A DNA stretch of 32,512 nt, taken from NCBI GenBank assembly GCA_020634215.1, contig JACKCD010000062.1:1-32512 (forward strand), read 5' to 3'. This document shows positions 8,833 through 16,297 of the stretch, in pieces. The DNA is from Ardenticatenaceae bacterium (lineage in GTDB: Bacteria > Chloroflexota > Anaerolineae > Promineifilales > Promineifilaceae). Within the stretch, counting starts at the first letter, position 1. Every line of letters starts with the position of its first letter. Under the pieces are notes generated by a model that saw nothing but the letters and a program-made list of their open reading frames with translations, searched no databases and was not told the DNA's origin. Made by a program: the position numbers and the translations under genes.

Positions 8833-9586
8833 GCTTGATCTCATACAACACAATCGCCGCCGCCGCATTGACGGAAAACGAATCTATGCCGTCGCTCATG
8901 GGGATGGTGAGGCGGTGGGTAACGGCCGTTAACAGTTCCTCCGGCAGCCCCCAATACTCATTCCCCAGCAGCACGGCCAGCCGCTTTGCTGGCAAATTGG
9001 CCTGGGGCAGCGGCGTGCCGCCGGTGGCAACGGTGGCGGCGGTGGCGATCTGCTGCTGTTGGCAGACGGCCAAAAAGTCGGCGGCGGTGGCGAAATGGCA
9101 AATGGGCATTTTGAACAGGCTGCCCATGGAGGTGCGGACGGCTTTGGGGTGGAATGGGTCGCTGGAGCAAATGTCATTAACGGCCGTTGCCCCCAGCGCG
9201 TGCGCCGTTCGCACCAGCGCCCCCACGTTGCCGGGGTCCACCACATTCACCGCAACCAGCAGCAGCAAGGAATCGCCGCCCAAACATTCGGCCGTGTCGG
9301 GCAGCCGCACCAGCCCAATGATGTCGCCCAACTGCCGCCCCTGGGTCAATTGCGCCATTGCTGTGGGGGCAATCTGGGTGATGGGGACGACGTGGGCGGC
9401 CAGGTCGTCGAGCAGGGTTTGGTGGCGGGGGGATTGGGTGGGATAAACGGCCGTTGTCACCACCCCCACCAATTCCGCCCCCGCCCGCAACGCCCGCTCC
9501 ACCAGCCGCGTTCCCTCCACGTTAAACAGCCCCGTTTGCGCCCGCCCGGCGGCGGTGGCGGTGCGGCGGATGGTTTCGAGGTGCAT
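8813..9586 (-). CDS. SpoU/TrmH-family RNA 2'-O-methyltransferase
   Basis: 257 residues. All three SPOUT knot motifs are visible: DPGNVGALVRTA at 117-128, LLGNEYWGLP at 206-215, and IPMSDGIDSFSVNAAAA at 228-244. The N-terminal part (FNVEGTRLVERAL) matches the substrate-binding domain of TrmH/RlmB-like enzymes, which methylate ribose 2'-OH groups in rRNA or tRNA using S-adenosylmethionine. The exact target cannot be read from the sequence. The last residues and the TAG stop come from the GGAGATT repeat, so the original C-terminus may have been slightly different. It lies between two repeats and is probably transcribed with the neighbouring minus-strand genes. Confidence 0.93.
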   Translation of the reverse strand: MHLETIRRTATAAGRAQTGLFNVEGTRLVERALRAGAELVGVVTTAVYPTQSPRHQTLLDDLAAHVVPITQIAPTAMAQLTQGRQLGDIIGLVRLPDTAECLGGDSLLLLVAVNVVDPGNVGALVRTAHALGATAVNDICSSDPFHPKAVRTSMGSLFKMPICHFATAADFLAVCQQQQIATAATVATGGTPLPQANLPAKRLAVLLGNEYWGLPEELLTAVTHRLTIPMSDGIDSFSVNAAAAIVLYEIKRLAIGD

Positions 9587-9596
9587 AAGTATGGTG

Positions 9597-9665
9597 GTAA
9601 TCAGTAATCGGTAATCGGTAATCAGTTCTGAACACTGATTACTGATTACTGATTACCGATTACCG
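9597..9665. repeat. TAATCAGT/TAATCGGT hairpin repeat
   Basis: Four tandem units of the form GTAATCAGT or GTAATCGGT face four complementary ACTGATT/ACCGATT units across a short TCTGAAC spacer, giving a nearly perfect long hairpin. Its right arm encodes the last residues (SVIGNQ) and the TAA stop of the hydrolase at 9646. Confidence 0.9.
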
Positions 9666-10605
9666 AAAGATGCTGCTCAAAAAACGCCGCCAGCAGCTTG
9701 GGATGATCCACGGCATACTGATAGCCATCGTAGCGGTGGTTGCTTTCGACAAAGATGGGGTCGGCGGCTCTGACGGTGACGGCGGCCATGGCGGCCACGT
9801 CGGCGGCACTACCCCACGGGTCGCCCGTGCCTTGAATGTAGAGAACGGGGGCGGGATAGGCGCGGGAAACGGCCGTTCCGGGGCGAATATTGGCAAAGGG
9901 CGTGCCGCCAGCCAGCCGGTACGTCAGTTCAGCCAGCGGCAGCACCAGCCGGCTAAACGCGCCAAACAGGTGATTGCCCAGCCGATGGGCAAAGACAGAA
10001 ACGCTGGTCGGCTGCACCGCCACCGCCGCCCGAATTTGGTCGGTGCGGCTGAGGGCATACAGCACGGCGTTGGCCCCCATCGAAAAGCCAATCGCCCCAA
10101 TCCGTTTGGGGTTGACTTCCGGCCGTTGGCTGACGTAGCTGACCGCCCCCAGCAGGTCGCGCATTTCCTCTTGCCCAAAGGTGACGGGGGGGGCGGCGGC
10201 GCTTTCGCCGTGGTTTCGCAGGTCAAACATGAGCAAGTGAAACCCTTCCTGGTGCAAATTGTAGGCCAGCCGCAGCAAATCAAGCGGGCGGGAGCCGAGG
10301 ATATTAGCAAGAAAGTTGTTGGCACTGTCGCCTAGCCGGTTCCACGGCCAGCCGTGAACCAGGATGAGGGTGGAGCCGTTGGGGTTGGCGGCGGGGATAA
10401 ACCAGCCGGATAGATGCACGCCGTCCTGGGCGGTGAAAAAGATGTTTTCATACGCCAGCCCCAGGTCGCCGGGGGTTCCCCACAGCGGCTGGCGGTCTGG
10501 CCGGATGATTTGGCGGGCAAAATAGAGGGCAACGGAAACGGCCGTTCCGCCAATCAGCCCGATAATCGTAAAAAGAAAGCGCATGGCGCGTTGGAATAAG
10601 TTCAT
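9646..10605 (-). CDS. Membrane-anchored alpha/beta hydrolase
   Basis: 319 residues. An N-terminal hydrophobic segment at about 10-30 (FLFTIIGLIGGTAVSVALYF) suggests a single membrane anchor. The hydrolase fold follows: the oxyanion region LVHGWP (about 82-87), the nucleophile elbow GFSMG with Ser175, a likely acid Asp262 in GTGDPWG, and a likely catalytic His290 in ESNHRYDGYQY. This resembles the BAAT/prolyl-oligopeptidase-like hydrolases with unknown substrates. It could be an esterase or peptidase. The C-terminal tail is encoded by a TAATCAGT repeat. The gap upstream holds a GGAGATT repeat. Confidence 0.85.
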   Translation of the reverse strand: MNLFQRAMRFLFTIIGLIGGTAVSVALYFARQIIRPDRQPLWGTPGDLGLAYENIFFTAQDGVHLSGWFIPAANPNGSTLILVHGWPWNRLGDSANNFLANILGSRPLDLLRLAYNLHQEGFHLLMFDLRNHGESAAAPPVTFGQEEMRDLLGAVSYVSQRPEVNPKRIGAIGFSMGANAVLYALSRTDQIRAAVAVQPTSVSVFAHRLGNHLFGAFSRLVLPLAELTYRLAGGTPFANIRPGTAVSRAYPAPVLYIQGTGDPWGSAADVAAMAAVTVRAADPIFVESNHRYDGYQYAVDHPKLLAAFFEQHLSVIGNQ

Positions 10606-10620
10606 TTTAGTAAGAAGAGA

Positions 10621-10691
10621 CTGGAGATTGGAGATTAGGAGATCTCTTAATCCTCAATCTCCAATCTCCAATCCCCTAATCTCCCAATCTC
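10621..10691. repeat. GGAGATT-type hairpin repeat
   Basis: GGAGATT units on the left (ending in GGAGATC) are mirrored by AATCTCC units on the right, which continue into the PIG-L gene. The repeat gives that gene its TAG stop and final residues RLGD. Confidence 0.85.
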
Positions 10692-11569
10692 GCTTGATTC
10701 GTAACCGTTTCCGACAAATCCACCCCCGCAAACAAATCCTTCTCGCTGTAGCCATCGGGCGTGGGGGGGTGGGCGCGGATGTACATTTCGTTTGCCAGCC
10801 AGCGGCGCTGAATCCATTCGGGCAGCAAGCCACCGCGAGCGCCGCCGCCACCGCCGCCCTGGCTGGCATGGGCAGCACTGGCCTCTTTTTTCACGTCCCA
10901 ATAGCGGCTGTAGTTGACCAGCGTGTGGACTTTTTTGCGCGGATACCCCAGTCGGGTCATGTCAATGTCTTTGTTGCGCCCCATCTTTTTGGGGTCTTGG
11001 CCGCGCAGCCGCATGAGGAAGGTAAAAAATTTAATCCAGCGATTGGGGAAAGCTCCGAAGTACAGCTTTTGCGGCTGGTAGGGAGCGGGGCCAATGTCGG
11101 GATATTGCTTGGCATCACCAGCGGCGTAGAAGGCAGGGGTGGTGATTTTGTTGCACTGGATGTGGTCGGGGTGGAAATAGCCACCGGTGGGGTCGTGGGT
11201 CATCACAACCTGGGGGCGAATTTGGCGAATGAGGGCGACGACGCGGCGGGTGCCTTCTTCGATGTCGCATTGAATGAAGGCATCGGGGTGGTTGTTGGCG
11301 GGGTCGCCAATGTAGCCGGAGTCGCGGTAGTTGAGTTTGTGGAGAGTGGCACCGAGGATGGAAACGGCCGTTTCCAACTCCTTATCCCGAATCTCCACCA
11401 GCCGTTCACGCTCATTGGCATATTCTTCCACCACCGACCCAGCCGCCCCGTCGGTGGCAATCACCACATGCACTTCCACCCCTTCAGCCACATAGCGAGC
11501 AATCGTCCCCCCCGACCCAAACGATTCATCGTCAGGATGGGCAACCAGGATAAGTAATCTTTTCGGCAT
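10676..11569 (-). CDS. PIG-L family deacetylase (LmbE/Mca-like)
   Basis: 297 residues. The zinc-site motif AHPDDE is at 10-15, and the second metal motif HPDH is at 133-136 within GGYFHPDHIQ. These are the marks of zinc-dependent N-acetylglucosamine-type deacetylases such as MshB, Mca and BshB. The length and the extended C-terminal part are closer to Mca-like amidases than to the short BshB forms. The substrate could be a thiol conjugate or an amino sugar and cannot be decided here. A Gly-rich linker (six Gly in a row) lies at about 240-250, which is unusual. The C-terminal residues and stop come from the GGAGATT repeat. Confidence 0.92.
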   Translation of the reverse strand: MPKRLLILVAHPDDESFGSGGTIARYVAEGVEVHVVIATDGAAGSVVEEYANERERLVEIRDKELETAVSILGATLHKLNYRDSGYIGDPANNHPDAFIQCDIEEGTRRVVALIRQIRPQVVMTHDPTGGYFHPDHIQCNKITTPAFYAAGDAKQYPDIGPAPYQPQKLYFGAFPNRWIKFFTFLMRLRGQDPKKMGRNKDIDMTRLGYPRKKVHTLVNYSRYWDVKKEASAAHASQGGGGGGARGGLLPEWIQRRWLANEMYIRAHPPTPDGYSEKDLFAGVDLSETVTNQARLGD

Positions 11570-11590
11570 AGTTAGTACCTGTCATTAATA

Positions 11591-11620
11591 GGACGCGGAC
11601 AAACGCGGACAAACGCGGAC
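11591..11620. repeat. Left inverted repeat (GGACAAACGC units)
   Basis: Three tandem copies of a 10-mer, GGACGCGGAC then AAACGCGGAC twice, just past the stop of the GxxExxY gene. It matches the reverse complement of 12057-12086 at 29 of 30 positions. Confidence 0.9.
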
Positions 11621-11625
11621 GAATT

Positions 11626-12045
11626 TTAGGTTTGCCACGTTATTTTTTTGCGTGAATTATCGAATGATTTACGAGCGAAAGACGGGTTAGGGCCAAAATT
11701 TAACAGCAAACCTACTTCAAAGTGTGTTGCTCGCAGGTAGTTAAGTAATTGGGCTTCATGTTGTGGCAACAGCCTAGAGGCCGCTTTTAATTCAACAATG
11801 ATCTTGTCTTCAACAACGAGATCAGCAAAGTATTCACCCATCACAACCCCGTCATAAAACACGTCAATTTTGCGTTGCTGTTCAACCATTAACCCCGCAC
11901 GTTGCAACTCATACAGCATGGCATTTTCATATATCTTCTCCAAAAAGCCATACCCAAGGTTGTGATAGACTTCCTTGAAGAAAACACGCAAGATGATGTC
12001 CGTGATGTCTTTATGTTTCAGTTCTGTTGGTTGCTTTAACATCAT
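11626..12045 (-). CDS. GxxExxY protein
   Basis: 139 residues, the usual length for this family. The naming motif is visible as Gly33-Phe-Leu-Glu36-Lys-Ile-Tyr39. It is followed by the conserved YFADLVVEDKIIVELKA core, which resembles a PD-(D/E)xK nuclease-like strand arrangement, and by LLNYLRATHFEVGLLLNFG. The biochemical role of the family is not known. It is patchily distributed and often associated with repeats, as here, where near-perfect 30-bp inverted repeats flank the gene. The lower G+C feel of this gene compared with its neighbours also suggests transfer. The start is the first Met at 12045, and a second Met follows directly. Confidence 0.9.
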   Translation of the reverse strand: MMLKQPTELKHKDITDIILRVFFKEVYHNLGYGFLEKIYENAMLYELQRAGLMVEQQRKIDVFYDGVVMGEYFADLVVEDKIIVELKAASRLLPQHEAQLLNYLRATHFEVGLLLNFGPNPSFARKSFDNSRKKITWQT

Positions 12046-12056
12046 AAACCCTTCTT

Positions 12057-12086
12057 GTCCGCGTTTGTCCGTGTTTGTCCGCGTCC
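12057..12086. repeat. Right inverted repeat (GGACAAACGC units)
   Basis: Reverse complement of the left repeat at 11591-11620 with one difference (ACACGG in place of ACGCGG). It lies between the GxxExxY start and the aminotransferase stop. A related copy begins the GNAT gene at 26560. Confidence 0.9.
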
Positions 12087-12095
12087 CATTTCTTC

Positions 12096-13361
12096 TTATA
12101 AAGCAGCGCGAACGGCCGTATCAAAAATTTGCAGGCCGTCGTTTATTTGCTGCTCGGAAACGACCAGCGGCGGAATCCAGCGGATGACGTTACCATAGGT
12201 GCCGCAGTTGAGCAGCATCAGATTGCGGTCAAGGCAGCCCTGCTGCACCTTCTTCACCATGTCGGCATCGGGTTCGCGGCGGGAAAAACCAATTTCCACC
12301 CCCACCATCAGCCCCAGCCCGCGCACGTCGCCAATGAACGGATAGCGCCCTTGCAGCTCTTCCAGCCCATCGCGGAGCTGTTCACCACGGGCGGCGGCGT
12401 TGGCAACCAGCCCTTCCTTTTGGATAACCTCAATGGTGGCGGTGGCAGCGGCGGCGGCGACGGCATTCCCCCCGCCATAGGTACCGCCGTGGGTTCCGGC
12501 CGGCCATTTCTGCATCAAATCCAGCGGCGCGGCAATGGCGCTCATCGGCATCCCCGAAGCCAGCCCTTTCGCCATGATGAGAATGTCGGGCTGCACGCCA
12601 AAATGTTCCAGAGCGAAGAATTTTCCGGTGCGGCCAAAGCCAGATTGGATTTCGTCAAAAATGAGCAAAATGCCGTGTTTGTCGCAAATTTTCCGCAGCC
12701 CCTTCATAAATTCGGCCGGAGGCACCACATACCCCCCTTCACCCAGCACCGGCTCAATGATCATAGCGGCCGTTTCGCTGGGGGCGGTTTGGCCTTTGAG
12801 CAGCAATTCTAGTTCATGAAGGCAAAAATCGGTGGTTTCGTCGTCGTTCCAGCCATAGCGATAGCTGTAGGGGTAGGGGGAGACAAAGATGCCGCTGGCC
12901 AGGGGGGTGTAGCCAGCGCGGTAGACGGTTTTGCTGGTGGTCATCGCCATCGTTTGGTTGGTGCGCCCGTGGAAGGAACCCTGAAAAACGATGATGTTGG
13001 GGCGGCCAGTGGCCTGCCGCGCCAGCTTAACGGCCGCTTCTACCGCCTCGGCCCCGCTGTTGCTAAAGAAAAAGCCGTCCAGGTGTGAAGGCACAACCCC
13101 TTTGAGAGCATCCACCAGCTTGACAAAGTTGCTGGTGTAGGCAATGTTGGCCTGCCCAAAAATGAGCTTGCTGGCCTGTTCCTGAATGGCCTGCACCACG
13201 TGGGGATGGCAGTGGCCGGTATTGGTCACGCCAATGCCGCTGGTAAAGTCGAGGTGCTGGTTGCCCTCGGTGTCGTACAAATAGCACCCTTCGGCGCGGT
13301 CAATGACGACGTTGGATAAGCGACCCCAAACGGGGGAAAGGTTGTTAAGCGATTCGTTCAT
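12096..13361 (-). CDS. Class III PLP-dependent aminotransferase (GABA/acetylornithine type)
   Basis: 421 residues, normal length. The visible motifs are NSGAEA at 101-106 (cofactor phosphate cup), SFHGRT at 129-134, the conserved Asp236 in FDEIQSGFGRTG, and the Schiff-base Lys265 in MAKGLASG. The family moves an amino group from omega-amino acids such as 4-aminobutyrate or N-acetylornithine to 2-oxoglutarate. The sequence is most like 4-aminobutyrate aminotransferases, but the substrate is not certain. No arginine-biosynthesis or GABA genes lie nearby, so the context does not help. It is separated from the next gene upstream by a GGAGATT hairpin. Confidence 0.92.
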   Translation of the reverse strand: MNESLNNLSPVWGRLSNVVIDRAEGCYLYDTEGNQHLDFTSGIGVTNTGHCHPHVVQAIQEQASKLIFGQANIAYTSNFVKLVDALKGVVPSHLDGFFFSNSGAEAVEAAVKLARQATGRPNIIVFQGSFHGRTNQTMAMTTSKTVYRAGYTPLASGIFVSPYPYSYRYGWNDDETTDFCLHELELLLKGQTAPSETAAMIIEPVLGEGGYVVPPAEFMKGLRKICDKHGILLIFDEIQSGFGRTGKFFALEHFGVQPDILIMAKGLASGMPMSAIAAPLDLMQKWPAGTHGGTYGGGNAVAAAAATATIEVIQKEGLVANAAARGEQLRDGLEELQGRYPFIGDVRGLGLMVGVEIGFSRREPDADMVKKVQQGCLDRNLMLLNCGTYGNVIRWIPPLVVSEQQINDGLQIFDTAVRAAL

Positions 13362-13376
13362 AATCCTCTTGGGAAA

Positions 13377-13447
13377 TTGGGGACTGGAGATTGGAGATTG
13401 GAGATTGATGAGGGTTTACAATCTCCAATCTCCAATCTCCAATCTCT
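13377..13447. repeat. GGAGATT-type hairpin repeat
   Basis: Three GGAGATT units and a GATGAGGGTTTAC loop are followed by four complementary AATCTCC/AATCTCT units. The right end overlaps the stop codon of the hydrolase at 13446. Confidence 0.9.
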
Positions 13448-14198
13448 ATTTACTTTTGTGAAATGTCTGCAACATCGGCAGCATGGGAACTAAAGGAAGG
13501 GTGTGAATGGGGTGGCGAACCCCTGGCAAGACAAACAGGCCACCGCGCCGCAGGGTGCGGCTGAGGCGGTGTGCTTCGGGGAGCGATACGATTTCGTCGC
13601 GGTCGCCGACGCTGACGAGCGTGGGGCAGGGCAGCTGCTGCAACTGGCGGTCAAGGATGGGGCTGTTGGCTTGTTGGGTAATGAGGGCGGCGGCTTGGCG
13701 CAGCAGGTCGCGCCAGCGGCGGCTGCCGTGGTCAATGACAAGCTGGTCGGCGTAGCTGGGGGCGGTGGCGGCAAGCGTTTCGGGGTCTAGCTGCTGGCGC
13801 ATTTGGGCGGCACTTTCGGCCGTCCAGTAAAATTTGCTGGCGTGCAAATGGAGGGTAGTGACGCGGCGAGGCTGGGTGAGGGCGAGCAGCAGGGCAAGGT
13901 AGCCACCAAAGTCATAGCCGGAGAGGGAAACGGCCGTTAATCTCAGCTCATCCAACACCCCCACCACATCCTGCACCATTCGCTCCGGCTGAAGGTCGGT
14001 CGCGTTATTAGACGAACGGCCGTGGCCGCGCAAATCCAGCAGCAGCAGCCGGAAATGGGCTGAAAGCGGCTGGACAAACGGCTGCCACTGCCGCGAAACC
14101 GTCCCCAGCAGCCCCGGCAGCAGCACCAGCGATGGCAATCGCTCGTCGCCGTGCAGTTCATAATAGATGGTTGTTCCGTCGTCGGCTATCCATTCCAT
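13446..14198 (-). CDS. Alpha/beta hydrolase with an Asp nucleophile elbow
   Basis: 250 residues with a standard alpha/beta hydrolase plan: LLPGLLG near the oxyanion hole (about 26-32), LLLLDLRGHGRS at 51-62, a nucleophile elbow, and a C-terminal HPIH region (229-232) for the catalytic His. The elbow reads GYDFG (94-98), so the residue in the nucleophile position is Asp96 rather than Ser. Asp nucleophiles are typical of haloalkane dehalogenases and epoxide hydrolases. A cap-like insert at 130-180 is present. The acid partner may be Asp199 or Asp201 in VGDRDEIVS. The true substrate is unknown. GGAGATT repeats lie on both sides, and the stop falls in one. Confidence 0.85.
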   Translation of the reverse strand: MEWIADDGTTIYYELHGDERLPSLVLLPGLLGTVSRQWQPFVQPLSAHFRLLLLDLRGHGRSSNNATDLQPERMVQDVVGVLDELRLTAVSLSGYDFGGYLALLLALTQPRRVTTLHLHASKFYWTAESAAQMRQQLDPETLAATAPSYADQLVIDHGSRRWRDLLRQAAALITQQANSPILDRQLQQLPCPTLVSVGDRDEIVSLPEAHRLSRTLRRGGLFVLPGVRHPIHTLPLVPMLPMLQTFHKSK

Positions 14199-14204
14199 GG
14201 TGGT

Positions 14205-14289
14205 TATTGGAGATTGGAGATTGGAGATTATGAAGGTTCATCAATCTCAAATCTCCAATCTCCCAATCTCTAATCTCTAATCTCTAGTC
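14205..14289. repeat. GGAGATT-type hairpin repeat
   Basis: GGAGATT units followed by a loop (ATGAAGGTTCAT) and five or six complementary AATCTCC/AATCTCA/AATCTCT units. The right arm contains the TAG stop of acpS and encodes its last residues TRD. Confidence 0.9.
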
Positions 14290-14648
14290 CCCATCCCCAC
14301 CGCAAACCCAATCGCATGGGTGTCGGTGTGGGAAAGGCTAATTGACCATTGGGTGAGGCCAAGCTGGGCAGCGAGTTTGGCCGCGCTGCCATGCAACTGC
14401 AGTTCCGGCTTGCCCCGTGCGTCACACACCACCTCAATGTCCGTCCAGTTTACGTCACCAATGCCCGTGCCTAGCGCTTTACCCACCGCTTCCTTGACCG
14501 CAAACCGGCCGGCCAGCCGCGCCGGTTTTTCCTGGCAATAGGTACGCTCCTGGGCGGTGAAGAAGCGCTGAAAAAAACGCTCCCCATGTCGCGCCATCGC
14601 CTGTTCAATGCGGCTGATTTCGATCATGTCTACGCCGGTTGCTATCAT
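14277..14648 (-). CDS. acpS: Holo-[acyl-carrier-protein] synthase
   Basis: 123 residues, typical for AcpS. The enzyme transfers the 4'-phosphopantetheine arm from CoA to apo-ACP, which is needed for fatty acid synthesis. The two metal and CoA motifs are GVDMIEISRI (Asp7) and RFAVKEAVGKALGTG at 48-62 with Glu53. The C-terminal SISLSHTDTHAIGFAV strand also matches. It starts inside the edge of a TAATCAGT repeat and ends inside a GGAGATT repeat, so both ends of this essential gene border repeats. It is a single-domain protein acting as a trimer in the cytoplasm. Confidence 0.95.
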   Translation of the reverse strand: MIATGVDMIEISRIEQAMARHGERFFQRFFTAQERTYCQEKPARLAGRFAVKEAVGKALGTGIGDVNWTDIEVVCDARGKPELQLHGSAAKLAAQLGLTQWSISLSHTDTHAIGFAVGMGTRD

Positions 14649-14727
14649 CGGTAATCAGTAATCGGTAATCAGTAATCGGTAATCAGTGACTGTTTACTGA
14701 CTACCGATTACTGTTTACTGATTACTT
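14649..14727. repeat. TAATCAGT/TAATCGGT hairpin repeat
   Basis: Alternating GTAATCAGT and AATCGGT units run into complementary ACTGACTACCGATTACTGTTTACTGATTAC units, giving a long imperfect hairpin between acpS and the M16 gene. Confidence 0.9.
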
Positions 14728-14729
14728 CT

Positions 14730-15995
14730 TCACGGCCCCGCCACCGCAATGGCAAGCTGCTCAGTACTCAAATATTTTTGCGCCGCCGCCTGAATGCGTT
14801 CGGGGGTGATGGCGTTGATTAGGCTGGGGTAGCGGAGCAGGTAGTCGAGGCCAAGACCGTAGAACTCCATGTCGGTGATGACATCGGCGAGGCCGCTGTT
14901 GGTTTCCAGGCTGACGGGCAGGGAGCCGGTGCGGAAGGCTTGGCTGTCGGCCAGTTCGTCGGCGGGGACGGGTTCGTTTTGGATGCGGGCAATTTCGCCG
15001 ATGGCGGTGGCGATGGCTTGCTCCACGTCATTGGGGGCGACCCCCATGCTGATGAGCCAGGGGGTGGGGCCGAGGGTGCCTTGCAGGCTGCTGTAGGCAT
15101 AATACGCCAGCCCTTGCTCTTCGCGCACGCTTTTGCCAATGCGCCCCATCATGCCAAAAACACCCAAGACGGTGTTCATGAGGCTGGCATCGAGGTAGTC
15201 GGGGGTGTTGCGAGGGGGGCCGGGGAGTCCGATGAGGATGTCGGCCTGGGATTTGCCGGGCATGGGGACGTGGGTGCGAGTGGTTTGGGCGGGGCGTGGG
15301 ACGGAGGAAACGGCCGTTTCCTCCCCCTGCGCCTCATTGACCCAATCCCCCAATACGGTCCCAATTTTTGCCAACGCCGTCTCCGCCTTAATCGCCCCCA
15401 CAATGGTCAAAATCATCCCGCGTGGGCCATAATGGTTGGCGTGAAAGTTGACCAAGTCGGCGCGAGTGATGGCGGGGATGGTGTCGAGATAGCCGGAAGT
15501 CGAACGGCCGTAAGGGTGGTCGCCATAGAGCAGTTCATTAAAGGCCAGCCCCGCCATTTGGCGCGTATCGTCGGCCCGCATGTGCAGCCCGGTGATAATT
15601 TGGCCGCGCACCTCCTCCACTTCGGCGGCGGGGAAAGTGGGGCAGCGCAGCGACTGTGCCAGCAGTTCCAGCACCAGGTCAAGGTCTTCCACCAGGCTGC
15701 TGGCGGAAAACGAGGTGGCATGGCGACCGCTGGTAAAGTCGAGGTCAGCTCCTACTGATTCCAAAGCCTCATGGATGCTGTCGAAGTCGCGGGCTTGGGT
15801 GCCGTAGAGCAGCAGGCTGGCGGTGAAGTCGGCCAGCCCCGCCTGGGCGCGGCTTTCGTTGAGCGCACCGACACGCAGCACGCCATCAATGATGACGGTT
15901 TGGCTGGTAAAGTTTTCGTAGATTAGCACCACGATACCGTTGGGAAGTTGGTGCCGCTGGATGGTGTCGGGGCCGGGATAGGTTGGGTTGGGCAT
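14730..15995 (-). CDS. M16 peptidase-like protein lacking the HxxEH zinc motif
   Basis: 421 residues with the two-lobed plan of M16B peptidases. The N-terminal HQLPNGIVVLIYEN strand, the ALESVGADLDFTSGRHATSFSASSL segment and the C-terminal EEQGLAYYAYSSL are all recognisable. The place where active members have HFLEHMxFKGT reads GLADFTASLLLYGT (53-66), so the zinc-binding His and catalytic Glu are missing. Such inactive members normally pair with an active subunit to form the protease chamber. No active partner lies next to it: upstream is a divergent patatin, downstream is acpS. The partner may be encoded elsewhere, or this protein may have another role. Confidence 0.88.
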   Translation of the reverse strand: MPNPTYPGPDTIQRHQLPNGIVVLIYENFTSQTVIIDGVLRVGALNESRAQAGLADFTASLLLYGTQARDFDSIHEALESVGADLDFTSGRHATSFSASSLVEDLDLVLELLAQSLRCPTFPAAEVEEVRGQIITGLHMRADDTRQMAGLAFNELLYGDHPYGRSTSGYLDTIPAITRADLVNFHANHYGPRGMILTIVGAIKAETALAKIGTVLGDWVNEAQGEETAVSSVPRPAQTTRTHVPMPGKSQADILIGLPGPPRNTPDYLDASLMNTVLGVFGMMGRIGKSVREEQGLAYYAYSSLQGTLGPTPWLISMGVAPNDVEQAIATAIGEIARIQNEPVPADELADSQAFRTGSLPVSLETNSGLADVITDMEFYGLGLDYLLRYPSLINAITPERIQAAAQKYLSTEQLAIAVAGP

Positions 15996-16297
15996 AGTTT
16001 TTTTGACAGTATTTACAGGAGCAATGGCCTACCATATAGAAAACAGGACGTAGATTTTCCTGATTTTCCTGATTTACCTGATCAGGATGATCAGGTAAAT
16101 CAGCGTCCTATTTTTAGCCGATTCTGTAACTGCTGCCTCATTGTGATTCCAGATAAGTTTGTTGTCAATGATGCTGATACGTGGGGAATAATACCATCCG
16201 ATTTGGTGGGTAGCCAATGAATCTATCGTGCTTTAGGAATCCAAGGGGGTACACTCAGATATGGTCGAGAAAGTCTGATATGTGTTATTTTTGGGGC
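15996..16297. other. Divergent intergenic region between the M16 gene and the patatin
   Basis: About 300 bases where transcription switches from the minus-strand block to the plus-strand block. It contains the large hairpin at 16046-16108. An in-frame upstream extension of the patatin (from 16217) is possible but not convincing. I see no clear paired -35/-10 boxes. Confidence 0.5.
16046..16108. repeat. CCTGATTTACCTGATCA inverted repeat
   Basis: A perfect 16-base inverted repeat (16069-16084 with 16088-16103) with a three-base loop, flanked by GGACG on the left and CGTCC on the right. The left side has extra tandem TTTTCCTGA units. It sits in the divergent promoter region and is followed by TATTTTTAG. 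It belongs to the same class of unit-built hairpins as the other gaps. Confidence 0.85.

Larger units (their letters stand above)
11591..12086. mobile_element. GxxExxY cassette bounded by 30-bp inverted repeats
   Basis: The segment is bounded by 11591-11620 and 12057-12086. These are reverse complements with a single mismatch, each made of three 10-base GGAC(G/A)C-type units. Only one gene, the GxxExxY protein, lies inside. No transposase is present and no target-site duplication is visible. The layout suggests a small non-autonomous element or a repeat pair that travels with the gene. This is inference. Confidence 0.55.
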
